A DNA stretch of 34,685 nt from Bryobacteraceae bacterium (GTDB lineage Bacteria; Acidobacteriota; Terriglobia; Bryobacterales; Bryobacteraceae): the NCBI GenBank assembly GCA_030039005.1, contig JASHQT010000581.1, forward strand, positions 1 through 34,685, in the 5' to 3' direction. Under the pieces are notes generated by a model that was given only the letters and a program-made list of their open reading frames with translations, did not search any database and had not been told where the DNA came from. Within the stretch, counting starts at the first letter, position 1. Each line of letters opens with the position of its first letter. A program made the translations under genes and the position numbers. This document shows, one piece after another, positions 15,790 through 23,916 of this stretch.

Positions 15790-16899
15790 ATGCGATTATT
15801 GACAGCACTCTTGATTGCCACGGCGCTGCCAGCGTTCTGTGCGGACACCGAACCGGCGGAGGCGCGTCTGAAGGAACTGGTGTCCCTCGAAGGCGTCCGC
15901 GACAATCAGTTAATCGGATACGGCATGGTGGTGGGACTCAAGGGCACCGGCGACCGCCAGCTCACCATCTTCACCGCCCAGAGCCTTGCGAATATGCTGC
16001 AACAGATGGGCGTGACCGTAACCCCGACGCTAATTTTGGTGAAAAACGTGGCCTCCGTGATGGTGACGGCCACGCTCCCGCCGTTCGCGCAATCGGGCAT
16101 GCAGATCGACGCTACCGTCGCGGCGATCGGCGATGCCGCGAGCCTGCAAGGCGGCTTGCTGCTGATGACCAGCCTACGCGGTATCGACGGCAAGGTGTAT
16201 TCGGTGGCGCAAGGACCGGTGGTCACCGGCAGCTTTATCGCCGGCGGCGCAGGCACGACGCAGACGCTCAACCATCCGACTGTGGGCCGTGTTCCGGGCG
16301 GAGCGATCGTGGAGCGTCCTTCGCCCGCGCTCGAACCGACGAAAGTGGTACGCCTCCAGCTCCACGATGCGGACTTCACCACGGCCGTGCGCATTGCCGA
16401 TGCCGTGAATCGTCACTTCAATGCGGGAAGCAATGCCATCGCGCACGCCGACAATTCCGGGCTGGTGAGCGTTGCGATTCCTTCCGATTTTTCCACTCGT
16501 GCGAGCGAATTCATCGCTCAGATCGAAAGCCTGACGGTGGAAACGGACCGCCCGGCCAAAGTTGTGATCAACGAGCGTACCGGGACCATCGTGATGGGTA
16601 AAGAGGTCCGAGTATCGCCCGTCGCCATCATGCATGGCGATCTGAGCGTGCAGATTCAGACCAATTACGACGTCTCCCAGCCCGGACCATTTTCCAACGG
16701 CACCACGCAAGTCACGCCGCAGGTTACGGTGGGCGTCAAAGAGGAAAAGGCGCGCAATGTTGTTCTCAAGGAAGGCGCCACGGTGGAGGAACTGGTGCGC
16801 GCTCTTTCTTCCATCGGCGCGACGCCGCGCGACATTATCGCGATCTTGCAAAGCTTGAAAGCCGCCGGCGCGCTGGAATCGGAGATCGAAGTCATTTAG
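15790..16899 (+). CDS. flgI: P-ring protein FlgI
   Basis: 369 residues (E. coli 365), with a signal peptide (MRLLTALLIATALPAFCA). Family blocks: ARLKELVSLEGVRDNQLIGY, GMVVGLKGTGDRQLTIFTAQ, SLANMLQQMGV, VKNVASVMVTATLPPFAQSG, TVAAIGDAASLQGGLLLMTS, and the end LVRALSSIGATPRDIIAILQ, SLKAAGALESEIEVI. It forms the peptidoglycan-level bushing and is chaperoned by FlgA. The start is 13 bases after the flgH stop, without a strong Shine-Dalgarno sequence. Confidence 0.97.
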   Translation: MRLLTALLIATALPAFCADTEPAEARLKELVSLEGVRDNQLIGYGMVVGLKGTGDRQLTIFTAQSLANMLQQMGVTVTPTLILVKNVASVMVTATLPPFAQSGMQIDATVAAIGDAASLQGGLLLMTSLRGIDGKVYSVAQGPVVTGSFIAGGAGTTQTLNHPTVGRVPGGAIVERPSPALEPTKVVRLQLHDADFTTAVRIADAVNRHFNAGSNAIAHADNSGLVSVAIPSDFSTRASEFIAQIESLTVETDRPAKVVINERTGTIVMGKEVRVSPVAIMHGDLSVQIQTNYDVSQPGPFSNGTTQVTPQVTVGVKEEKARNVVLKEGATVEELVRALSSIGATPRDIIAILQSLKAAGALESEIEVI

Positions 16900-16919
16900 C
16901 CGTTTCTTGGTGATCAGCG

Positions 16920-17384
16920 ATGTCCAGCGATTTTAGCATCTCCTCCGGAGCCGACTTAGCGGCCACTAACTGGACGCTTTCACATACGAACAATCCCGAT
17001 GTAATTTCCGCCAACGAAACATTCCATCAGGCGTTCGAGTCTGCGTCGAAAAACACCGATTCGCCGGAAAAAATCGCGAGCGTCGCCAAGCAGTTCGAAG
17101 CGCTGATGATCGGCCAGATGTTGAAGTCGGCACGCGAGGCCTCCGGCGGCGGCTGGCTGACTGACGAAGACGATCAGGAAGATACCACCGGATCACTGGT
17201 GATGGAAATGGCGGAACAAGGTTTTTCGCAGGCCTTGGCAGCGCGCGGCGGACTCGGACTCGCCAAGATGGTGACCCAGAACCTCGAGCGAGGAGAACCT
17301 AAAACTCCCAACTCCGATTCAGATTCTCCGTCCCGGCCGGCGCCGTCGACGGGTACCGCGACGAATACGGACTCGAAGCGCTAG
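16920..17384 (+). CDS. flgJ: Rod-binding protein FlgJ without a muramidase domain
   Basis: 154 residues. The rod-binding domain spans about 45-125 (EKIASVAKQFEALMIGQMLK, GSLVMEMAEQGFSQALAARG, GLGLAKMVTQNLE). The C-terminal muramidase of enteric FlgJ is absent; the separate SLT enzyme at 3280-4014 could supply that activity. The last about 30 residues (EPKTPNSDSDSPSRPAPSTG and on) are disordered, and their DNA is shared, on the opposite strand, with the 3' end of fliS (86-base overlap, 17299-17384). Last gene of the rod-ring operon. Confidence 0.92.
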   Translation: MSSDFSISSGADLAATNWTLSHTNNPDVISANETFHQAFESASKNTDSPEKIASVAKQFEALMIGQMLKSAREASGGGWLTDEDDQEDTTGSLVMEMAEQGFSQALAARGGLGLAKMVTQNLERGEPKTPNSDSDSPSRPAPSTGTATNTDSKR

Positions 17385-17811
17385 CGGCTGCCATGGGTTC
17401 CGGCGGGGCATCCTGGGCGGGCGCGGCTTCGAGGTCGCCGACATTGCGCATCGCGCCGATCCAGCCCTCGAGCAGCGTTTGGATCAGCTGCGAGACTTCC
17501 TGAAGCATCGATTCGGATTTCTCGGCATGCGCCTGGATCAGGCGGTTCTGCAAATAGCCGTAGAGGCCGCTGAGCGTGTCGCAATACTGCGGCGCTACGT
17601 CGCGGCGCAGGGAGAAACGCAATTCGCCCAAAATCTGCACGGCCCGCGTCACCGCGTTGCCGCGCCCGAGAATGTCACCGGCGCGGTGTGCCTCGATCGC
17701 ATCCTGCACGGCCTTTACCGCGGCTTCGAACAACATCCGCGTCAGCTCCATCGGCGTGGCCGCCGCCACGCGGCTGGCGAGGTACTCGTGATGAGGATTC
17801 GGCGGTGTCAT
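17299..17811 (-). CDS. fliS: Flagellin chaperone FliS with a disordered C-terminal extension
   Basis: 170 residues against about 130 in typical FliS. The helical core spans residues 5-125: YLASRVAAATPMELTRMLFE, AAVKAVQDAIEAHRAGDILG, RAVQILGELRFSLRRDVAPQ, LSGLYGYLQNRLIQAHAEKS. FliS binds the flagellin C-terminus and stops premature polymerisation. The extra Pro/Ala/Ser tail is largely antisense to the flgJ tail. Genes for flagellin and FliD are not in the window. A sigma-28-like promoter precedes it (17850-17876), as expected for a late gene, and GGAG lies 9 bases before ATG 17811. Confidence 0.93.
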   Translation of the reverse strand: MTPPNPHHEYLASRVAAATPMELTRMLFEAAVKAVQDAIEAHRAGDILGRGNAVTRAVQILGELRFSLRRDVAPQYCDTLSGLYGYLQNRLIQAHAEKSESMLQEVSQLIQTLLEGWIGAMRNVGDLEAAPAQDAPPEPMAAASASSPYSSRYPSTAPAGTENLNRSWEF

Positions 17812-17849
17812 CGTTCAGCGCTCCGCTAAGGGTTCCTGGTCGCGCTAGT

Positions 17850-17876
17850 ATATCGCTCCACCTTAGGAAAGTTTTA
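17850..17876 (-). promoter_or_regulatory. Sigma-28-like promoter of fliS
   Basis: On the minus strand TAAA (17876-17873), a 15-base spacer and AGCGATAT (17857-17850) match TAAA-N15-GCCGATAA in the -35 core and in CGATA. The predicted start near 17843 leaves a leader of about 32 bases with a GGAG site. FliA, the matching sigma factor, is encoded at 22702. Confidence 0.5.
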
Positions 17877-17886
17877 GCGATTCTTT

Positions 17887-17904
17887 TACCCGCATTTGCG
17901 GGTA
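17887..17904. promoter_or_regulatory. 18-bp perfect inverted repeat between fliS and the sigma-54 activator gene
   Basis: TACCCGCATTTGCGGGTA has 8-base arms and a 2-base centre. It begins 11 bases upstream of the fliS -35 element and lies about 140 bases before the activator gene. Position and symmetry suggest an operator for a dimeric regulator. No T-run follows on either strand, so a terminator is less likely. The rest of 17812-18045 holds the fliS promoter; no clear promoter for the plus-strand operon was found. Confidence 0.45.
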
Positions 17905-18045
17905 GGCGTACTGCGCCGCCCCCAATACCTCCCCACATAAGAAATGATGAATCCCATGTGAAGTCTTAGATTTCAACCTCCGATGTTGTTATTTACAAGG
18001 CTAGTTAAATGACGGTTACCTTACTCGCGGCTGGGAGCGTTTAGT

Positions 18046-19425
18046 GTGAACACTGTACTGTGGATTGACGAAAGCGCTACCGGCAGTCAACAAGTGTGTG
18101 TAAATGAAGGCTCTGACAAGCTTCGAGTCCTGTTCGCACCGGGCTTGCCCGCTGCCTTCGACTTACTGAAAGCCGAGCGCATCGGAGCCGTACTGATCCA
18201 GTTGCCGATCCGCGGCAGCGACGGTCCCAACATCGTGGAGCAGATCCACGCGGAAGGCTGTCGTGCACCGATCGTGGTGTACGAGCCGGGCGGCGTCGTA
18301 AGCAAGGCCCCGGAGCTCACGCGGCGTGGTGCGTTCCAGTACGTGTCTCACCCTGTGAAGCCTGAAGAATTGCTCGATCTGCTGCTGGTGGCTGTGCGGC
18401 ACCACGCGGCGTATCGGGAGTTGCCGCGCGAAGGTAAATCCGCGGCGCCGGAAGCCCAGCCGTGCCATCTCCTGATCGGATCCAGCTCCGCGATGCGGGA
18501 AGTGATCGAGATCATCGAACTAGTGGCCAACCGGCGCTCCACGGTTCTTATTACCGGCGAGACGGGCACCGGGAAAGAGGTGGCCGCGCGTGCTTTGCAT
18601 CTGGCGAGCGGCCGTGCGTCTTCGCGCATGGTGGCGGTCAACTGCGCCGCGCTTCCCGATCATTTGCTCGAAGCCGAGCTTTTCGGACACACCAAGGGCG
18701 CCTTTACCGGCGCGGTGAACACGCGCGTGGGACTCTTCGAGCAGGCGCACCGGGGGACGATTTTTCTGGATGAAATCGGTGAGCTCCCTCTGCCTCTCCA
18801 GGCCAAGCTGCTGCGCGTACTCCAAGAGCGAGAAATCCAGCGCATCGGCAGTTCGGAGCCGTTTCCCATCGACGTGCGGGTGATCGCGGCGTCCAACGCG
18901 AACCTGCTGGAAGCGGTGGCGAATCGCCGCTTCCGCGAAGATCTTTACTATCGCCTGAACGTGGTCGCGCTGCGCATGCCGGCGCTGCGCGATCGTCCCA
19001 TGGACATCCCTGAGCTGGCCGAACATTTTCTGCACAAAATATCGGAAGGCGAGCCGGCGTGGGGAAAGCGCCTTTCGACGCAGGCTCTGGAAATGTTCGT
19101 GCGGTATGCCTGGCCCGGCAACGTGCGCCAGCTCGAACACGCCATTGAGGCCGCGTGCGCGCTCAGTGGAGCCCGCTCCATCCTCTACCCCGGCGATTTC
19201 GATCTGCCGGCTGAAGTGCAAGCTTTGGAATTCGGGCCGCTTTCTTCCCTCGACGTTCCCGAGGGCGGGATCAACTTCGAAGAGTTGATGACGGGAATCG
19301 AGCGCAGGCTGCTCGAACGCGCGCTGGCCAAATCGGGCGGCAACAAGGCCCGCGCCGCGAGCATGCTGCACATGAAACGCACCACGCTGCTCTCCAAGTT
19401 CAAGTCGCTCGAAGTCTGCGCGTAG
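18046..19425 (+). CDS. Sigma-54-dependent flagellar transcription activator with a degenerate receiver domain (FleQ/FlrA/FlgR-like)
   Basis: 459 residues from GTG 18046 (GGGAG 8 bases upstream). Residues 1-125 resemble a receiver domain: IDES at 7-10 and Lys105 (SHPVKPEELL) remain, but the phospho-acceptor Asp position reads Gln52 (VLIQLPIRG). The AAA+ domain (about 142-375) is intact: Walker A GETGTGKE (171-178), GAFTGA (218-223) which contacts sigma-54, Walker B GTIFLDEIGEL (237-247), and arginine-rich RRFREDLYYRLNV. A Fis-type helix-turn-helix closes it (LAKSGGNKARAASMLHMKRT). It probably drives middle flagellar genes such as fliK and flgF without being phosphorylated, as FleQ and FlrA do. 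It heads the flhA-fliA operon. Confidence 0.92.
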   Translation: MNTVLWIDESATGSQQVCVNEGSDKLRVLFAPGLPAAFDLLKAERIGAVLIQLPIRGSDGPNIVEQIHAEGCRAPIVVYEPGGVVSKAPELTRRGAFQYVSHPVKPEELLDLLLVAVRHHAAYRELPREGKSAAPEAQPCHLLIGSSSAMREVIEIIELVANRRSTVLITGETGTGKEVAARALHLASGRASSRMVAVNCAALPDHLLEAELFGHTKGAFTGAVNTRVGLFEQAHRGTIFLDEIGELPLPLQAKLLRVLQEREIQRIGSSEPFPIDVRVIAASNANLLEAVANRRFREDLYYRLNVVALRMPALRDRPMDIPELAEHFLHKISEGEPAWGKRLSTQALEMFVRYAWPGNVRQLEHAIEAACALSGARSILYPGDFDLPAEVQALEFGPLSSLDVPEGGINFEELMTGIERRLLERALAKSGGNKARAASMLHMKRTTLLSKFKSLEVCA

Positions 19426-19431
19426 TATTCC

Positions 19432-21531
19432 ATGGCTCAAGCGCGTGCCATCGCGAAACCGGCGCCGCCCAGTGGCCTAAAGCCCCCGGCCGCATTGCAA
19501 GGAATGACCCTCTCCGGCGCCGGCGAGCTGGCCGTGCCCATTGCGGTACTGCTGATCGTCATCGCGCTGATCACGCCGCTGCCCAGCTTCATGCTGGACA
19601 TCCTGATCGTGCTCGATCTGATGATGTCGGTGATCGTCATGATGGTGGCCATGTACATCGGACGGCCCGTGGAGTTCAGCGTTTTTCCCACCGTGCTTTT
19701 GCTGCTCACGCTTTTCCGGCTCGCGCTCAACGTGTCGTCGTCGCGGCTGATTCTGCTCAACGGCAACACCGGAACGTCGGCGGCCGGCCACGTGATCGAA
19801 GCGTTCGGCAGCTTTGTCGTGGGCGGCAACTACATTATCGGCGCGGTGATTTTCTGCGTCTTGATCGCCATCCAATACGTGGTCATCAACCACGGTTCGG
19901 TGCGCATTTCCGAGGTCACCGCGCGTTTCACCCTGGATGCTCTGCCCGGCAAGCAAATGTCGATCGACGCGGACCTGAACGGCGGCCTGATCGACGAGGC
20001 CGAAGCGCGCCGCCGCCGCCGCGAATTATCGAGCGAAGCCGAGTTTTACGGCGCCATGGACGGTGCTTCGCGCTTCACGCAGCGCGACGCCATCGCCAGC
20101 ATCATCATCACCGGCGTCAATATCATCGCCGGCTTTCTGATCGGCGTTCTGCAGCACCGCATGGATCTCGGGCGCGCCATCCAAACCTATACCGTGCTCA
20201 CGATCGGCGACGGACTGGTGACGGTGATCCCGGCGCTGATGATTTCCATATCGGGCGGCTTGATCGTGACGCGCGCCAGCTCGGATTCCAAGCTCGGAGC
20301 CCAGTTTCAAAACCAAGTGTTCGGAAAATCCGAGCCCCTGCTGCTCGCAAGCGGCGTGCTCATCACCCTTTCCTTGTTCCCCGGACTGCCCACCATTCCC
20401 TTCCTGGCGCTGGGCAGCGGGCTGGGCGCCATCGCCTGGCGCATGCGTCGGAAAAACGACGCCGCCGTCAAAACCTCGACGGAAACGGCGGAGAAACCCG
20501 CCAAGGAAAACGTCGAAGCGCTGCTCATGGTGGACCCACTGACCATGGAAGTCGGGCTCGGGTTGGTGAAGCTGGTGGAAGGCGGAAAGAACTCGCGGCT
20601 GCTGCAGCGCATCGCCGGCATCCGTAAGAATCTCGCGTCGCAATTAGGTTATTATTTGCCTCCCGTCAAAGTGAACGACAATCTTTCGCTGCGCTCGCGC
20701 GAGTACTCCATCCTGATCAAAGGCGTGGAGATGGGACGCTACGAAATGCCCGCCGGCCAGGAGTTGGCGATACCAGGGCCGAACGTGGACGCGAGCGTGC
20801 AAGGCAAGCCTACCAAGGATCCGGCCTTCAATTTAGCGGCTCTATGGATTCCCACCGAACGCGCCGCGCTCGCGCGCACCAAGGGCTACACGGTGGTGGA
20901 CGACGTGAGCGTGATGGGCACGCACCTATCCGAAGTGGTCCGCCGCCACGCGCACGAGCTCTTCAGCCGGCAGGACGCGAAAGCCTTCTGCGACCGGGTC
21001 GCGCAAAACAATCCGAAAGTGGTGGAAGATTTGGTTCCAAAAATGCTATCGCTTTCGGTGGTCCAACGAGTACTTCAGAATCTTCTCCGGGAACGGGTGC
21101 CGATCCGTGATTCCGTGACGATCCTCGAGGCCATGAGCGAAGGAGCGCAGATGACGAAGAACCCGGTGTTGCTTACCGAGTACGTGCGGCAGTCGATCCG
21201 ACGCGCCATCGTGAGTACGCACACCAACCCGCACGGCGAACTGACGGCGTACATGGTGGAGCCCTCGGCCGAACATGCGGTAGAGGCGGCGGTGGAACAC
21301 AGCGAGCACAACAGCGTGCTCGGCTTGGCGCCGCAGGCGGCACGCGACCTGGTGGGGCGCATTACGCGCAAACTGGAGCGGCCGGATACCTCCGCCGTGG
21401 TGCTGGTGAATCCGTCCATTCGCTATTTCGTCAAGCAGTTACTCGAAACCGCGTTCCCCGATGTTACGGTTCTGTCGCACAGCGAAATTCCCCCGGAAAT
21501 CAAGATCAAGTCGCTAGGGTGGGTCGGATAA
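19432..21531 (+). CDS. flhA: Flagellar export gate protein FlhA
   Basis: 699 residues (E. coli 692). The N-terminal half holds eight membrane segments and the FHIPEP-region blocks: VEFSVFPTVLLLLTLFRLAL, NVSSSRLILLNGN, VTARFTLDALPGKQMSIDAD, LNGGLIDEAEARRRRRELSS. The cytoplasmic domain includes GRYEMPAGQELAIP, VVDDVSVMGTHLSEVVRRHA and VLQNLLRERVPIRDSVTILE, ending LSHSEIPPEIKIKSLGWVG. It forms the nonameric ring that receives substrates and chaperones such as FliS and FlgN. The start is 6 bases after the activator gene. Confidence 0.97.
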   Translation: MAQARAIAKPAPPSGLKPPAALQGMTLSGAGELAVPIAVLLIVIALITPLPSFMLDILIVLDLMMSVIVMMVAMYIGRPVEFSVFPTVLLLLTLFRLALNVSSSRLILLNGNTGTSAAGHVIEAFGSFVVGGNYIIGAVIFCVLIAIQYVVINHGSVRISEVTARFTLDALPGKQMSIDADLNGGLIDEAEARRRRRELSSEAEFYGAMDGASRFTQRDAIASIIITGVNIIAGFLIGVLQHRMDLGRAIQTYTVLTIGDGLVTVIPALMISISGGLIVTRASSDSKLGAQFQNQVFGKSEPLLLASGVLITLSLFPGLPTIPFLALGSGLGAIAWRMRRKNDAAVKTSTETAEKPAKENVEALLMVDPLTMEVGLGLVKLVEGGKNSRLLQRIAGIRKNLASQLGYYLPPVKVNDNLSLRSREYSILIKGVEMGRYEMPAGQELAIPGPNVDASVQGKPTKDPAFNLAALWIPTERAALARTKGYTVVDDVSVMGTHLSEVVRRHAHELFSRQDAKAFCDRVAQNNPKVVEDLVPKMLSLSVVQRVLQNLLRERVPIRDSVTILEAMSEGAQMTKNPVLLTEYVRQSIRRAIVSTHTNPHGELTAYMVEPSAEHAVEAAVEHSEHNSVLGLAPQAARDLVGRITRKLERPDTSAVVLVNPSIRYFVKQLLETAFPDVTVLSHSEIPPEIKIKSLGWVG

Positions 21532-21537
21532 GGGTCA

Positions 21538-22701
21538 ATGGAACAAACCTCGTCCATGAGAATCAAATCGTATTTCGCCGATTCGGTGGAGCACGCCATC
21601 CAAGAGGCGCGGCAGGAATTAGGCGCCGAGGCCATGTTGATTACCTCGCGCCGCTCGGCGCCGGAAGCCCGCAGCCTGGGTGCGTACGAAGTGGTGTTCG
21701 GGCTGCACGCAGGCTCGCCCGGCGAACGCTCCCGCAGCAGCCGGCCGGCAACGGATTTGTCCAAGGACTTGTCGCGGGACCTATCAGGCGAGTTGCAAAA
21801 CCTGCGGGCGCAGCTGCTGGAAATCAAAAAGACGCTGCAGGGCGCTCGCGGCGCCGAAGCGGGGCCATCGGAATCCGAGGAACTGTTCGAGGAGCTGGTG
21901 TCGAACGACCTGGCGCGCACCATCGCGCAAGACATCGTTTCCACCGCCGCGCGTTTGCGGGATCAACTGTCGCGCGAGCAAACCGCGCCGCCGACTGCGT
22001 TGCGCGCCTATGCCGCGGAAGTGGTCTCGAACAAACTGCAATTCGCGCCGGCATTCCACAAAGTCTCCGGCGAGAAAGTCTCTGGCGAAGCCCCACGGGT
22101 GGTTGCTTTCATCGGGCCCCCCGGCGCGGGCAAAACCACAACGCTGATCAAGATCGCGATCCGGGAGTGCCTGACGGGGCGGCAGCCGGTCCGGATTCTC
22201 TCGGTGGACCCGTACCGCGTGGCCGCGCACGAAAGGCTGCGCAGCTTGGCCGCTCTGGTGGGAGTAGGATTCAGTGCCATCAACTCCACCCCCGAATTTC
22301 TCGCCGGAGTGGAGGAATCGCGGAACAAAGGCATCGTGCTGGTGGATACGCCCGGCTGCAGTTTGTCGGAGATGGATGGCGCCGAAGAAATCGCCGCCGC
22401 GATGGCGCGCGTCGCCAATAAACAAATTCACCTGGTGTTGCCCGCTTCGATGAAGCGCGAAGATCTGATGCGCGCCGTCCGCGCTTACTCAGTATTCGCA
22501 CCGGATTACCTGCTGTTTACCAAACTGGACGAGACGGCATCCTTGGGAGCCGTGCTCTCGGCGGCGCTCGAAGCCGCCAAGCCGTTGTCGTTTTTCACCA
22601 CCGGTCAAAACATTCCCGAAGACATCGAACCGGCGCATCCACGGGGATTACTGGCGTCGGTGTTCCAACCGGAAGTCGTGGAGGCCCTCCCGGCGGCATA
22701 G
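21538..22701 (+). CDS. flhF: Signal-recognition-type GTPase FlhF
   Basis: 387 residues from ATG 21538; ATG 21556 (MRIKSYFADSVEHAIQEARQ) is an equally good start. The order is a short N-domain, a linker (QLLEIKKTLQGAR) and the NG GTPase: G1 GPPGAGKTTTLIKIA (about 193-207), VDPYRVAAHERLRSLA, G3-like DTPGC, G4 TKLDE with TASLGAVLSAAL, then FFTTGQNIPEDIEPAHPRGL. FlhF sets the site and number of polar flagella. Its partner ATPase FlhG, normally the next gene, is absent: fliA starts one base after the flhF stop. Confidence 0.95.
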   Translation: MEQTSSMRIKSYFADSVEHAIQEARQELGAEAMLITSRRSAPEARSLGAYEVVFGLHAGSPGERSRSSRPATDLSKDLSRDLSGELQNLRAQLLEIKKTLQGARGAEAGPSESEELFEELVSNDLARTIAQDIVSTAARLRDQLSREQTAPPTALRAYAAEVVSNKLQFAPAFHKVSGEKVSGEAPRVVAFIGPPGAGKTTTLIKIAIRECLTGRQPVRILSVDPYRVAAHERLRSLAALVGVGFSAINSTPEFLAGVEESRNKGIVLVDTPGCSLSEMDGAEEIAAAMARVANKQIHLVLPASMKREDLMRAVRAYSVFAPDYLLFTKLDETASLGAVLSAALEAAKPLSFFTTGQNIPEDIEPAHPRGLLASVFQPEVVEALPAA

Positions 22702-23478
22702 ATGGCTTCGAACCTCCTCACCAACGCGGCGTTCTACAGTCCGGCTCCAACGCTAGAGACCGCCGAGCGCGATCGCCTGATCCTGGAAAACCTGCCGCAC
22801 GTGCGCTGGGTGGCGATGCGCATTCACGAGAAAATCGGCGGCGCAGTGCCCTTGGACGACCTGGTCTCTTCCGGCGTCATCGGGCTGATCAATGCCGTCG
22901 ACAGCTACGATCCCAACTTCAACGTCAAGCTGAAAACCTACGCCGAGCATCGCATCCGCGGCGCGATTTTGGACAGCATCCGCGGCTTGGATGGCATTCC
23001 CGTACACAAGCGCAAACGTTTGAAGGACGTCGAAGCGGCGATCGCCAGCGCCGAGCAGCGTCTGCAGCGCGTCCCGACTGAAGAGGAGATCGCGCAAGAA
23101 CTGAACATGCCGCTGGCCCAATACCAAGAGCTGCTGGCCGAGCTGCGCGGCATCAGCCTGGGTAGTCTGGACGAAATCTCCGATGGTTTTTCCGAAAGCC
23201 GGCTGCTGCGCTACGTGCCGCACGACGATGAGAATCTTCCCACGCGCATCCTGGAGCGGGCGGAGCTGGAAAAGCTGCTGGCCGAAGCGGTCAACAAGAT
23301 GCCGCGCCTGGAGCGAACCATCCTCACCCTGTACTTCAAGGAAGAGCAGAATCTGCATGAGATCGCCGAGATTCTGGGAATCCACACCACGCGCGTCTGC
23401 CAGCTCAAATCCCAGGCGGTGCTGCGGCTGCGCGCCTACGTGATCAAGAAATGGCCGGCCACGCGGGGAATCCTCTAG
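22702..23478 (+). CDS. fliA: Flagellar sigma factor FliA (sigma-28)
   Basis: 258 residues, normal length. Region 2: LPHVRWVAMRIHEKIGGAVP, LDDLVSSGVIGLINAVDSYD, KLKTYAEHRIRGAILDSIRG. Region 3: VHKRKRLKDVEAAIASAEQR, VPTEEEIAQELNM. Region 4: LERTILTLYFKEEQNLHEIA, EILGIHTTRVCQLKSQAVLR. It directs RNA polymerase to late flagellar promoters. Good matches to its target pattern precede fliS, flgM, fliM and flbD in this window. Its antagonist FlgM is in the same gene run at 24425. Confidence 0.96.
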   Translation: MASNLLTNAAFYSPAPTLETAERDRLILENLPHVRWVAMRIHEKIGGAVPLDDLVSSGVIGLINAVDSYDPNFNVKLKTYAEHRIRGAILDSIRGLDGIPVHKRKRLKDVEAAIASAEQRLQRVPTEEEIAQELNMPLAQYQELLAELRGISLGSLDEISDGFSESRLLRYVPHDDENLPTRILERAELEKLLAEAVNKMPRLERTILTLYFKEEQNLHEIAEILGIHTTRVCQLKSQAVLRLRAYVIKKWPATRGIL

Positions 23479-23481
23479 CGC

Positions 23482-23521
23482 AAGCGATCGAACCATGAGC
23501 GAAGCGATCAGATCATGAGCG
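23482..23521 (+). repeat. Tandem 20-bp repeat duplicating the start region of the second fliN
   Basis: AAGCGATCGAACCATGAGCG (23482-23501) is followed directly by AAGCGATCAGATCATGAGCG (23502-23521), 17 of 20 identical. Each unit holds an ATG. The first opens a 7-codon frame (MSEAIRS) whose TGA overlaps the true start ATG 23515. It looks like a duplicated initiation region that could act as a re-initiation leader. Confidence 0.6.
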
Positions 23522-23910
23522 ACCAGGAAACCAACGTCCAAACGCCCGGCGAGACGGCCGAACAGCCCGGCGAGACCATGGCGCCCACGTCGCGTCCGGC
23601 CGCGAGTCCGCTGCAGGCCGCGCCGCTGCTGATGGGAGTGAAACTGCCCGTCCGCGTGCTTTTGGGGCGCACCCAGCTTCCGCTCCGGGAAATCGCCCAG
23701 CTCGGCAACGGCGCCGTTGTGGAATTGGATTGTTCGCCGGACGATCCGGTGGAGATTGTGGTTAACGATCGCATTATCGCGCACGGCGAAGTCGTCGTGG
23801 TTGCGGGCAACTACGGCGTGCGGATTACGAAAATCGCTTCCGGGCACAACGAACCGGAGAGCGACAATCCGGCGAGCGATCTGCGTACGCTGTCGCAAAA
23901 CCTTAGGTGA
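23515..23910 (+). CDS. fliN: FliN C-ring protein (second, canonical copy)
   Basis: 131 residues. A disordered N-terminus of about 35 residues is followed by a canonical SpoA domain: LLMGVKLPVRVLLGRTQLPL, REIAQLGNGAVVELDCSPDD, PVEIVVNDRIIAHGEVVVVA, GNYGVRITKI. This is much closer to textbook FliN than the copy at 7928-8200 and is probably the main C-ring subunit (inference). It sits after fliA, away from fliM (30311). The start region is duplicated (23482-23521). Confidence 0.93.
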   Translation: MSDQETNVQTPGETAEQPGETMAPTSRPAASPLQAAPLLMGVKLPVRVLLGRTQLPLREIAQLGNGAVVELDCSPDDPVEIVVNDRIIAHGEVVVVAGNYGVRITKIASGHNEPESDNPASDLRTLSQNLR

Positions 23911-23916
23911 CGAGTA

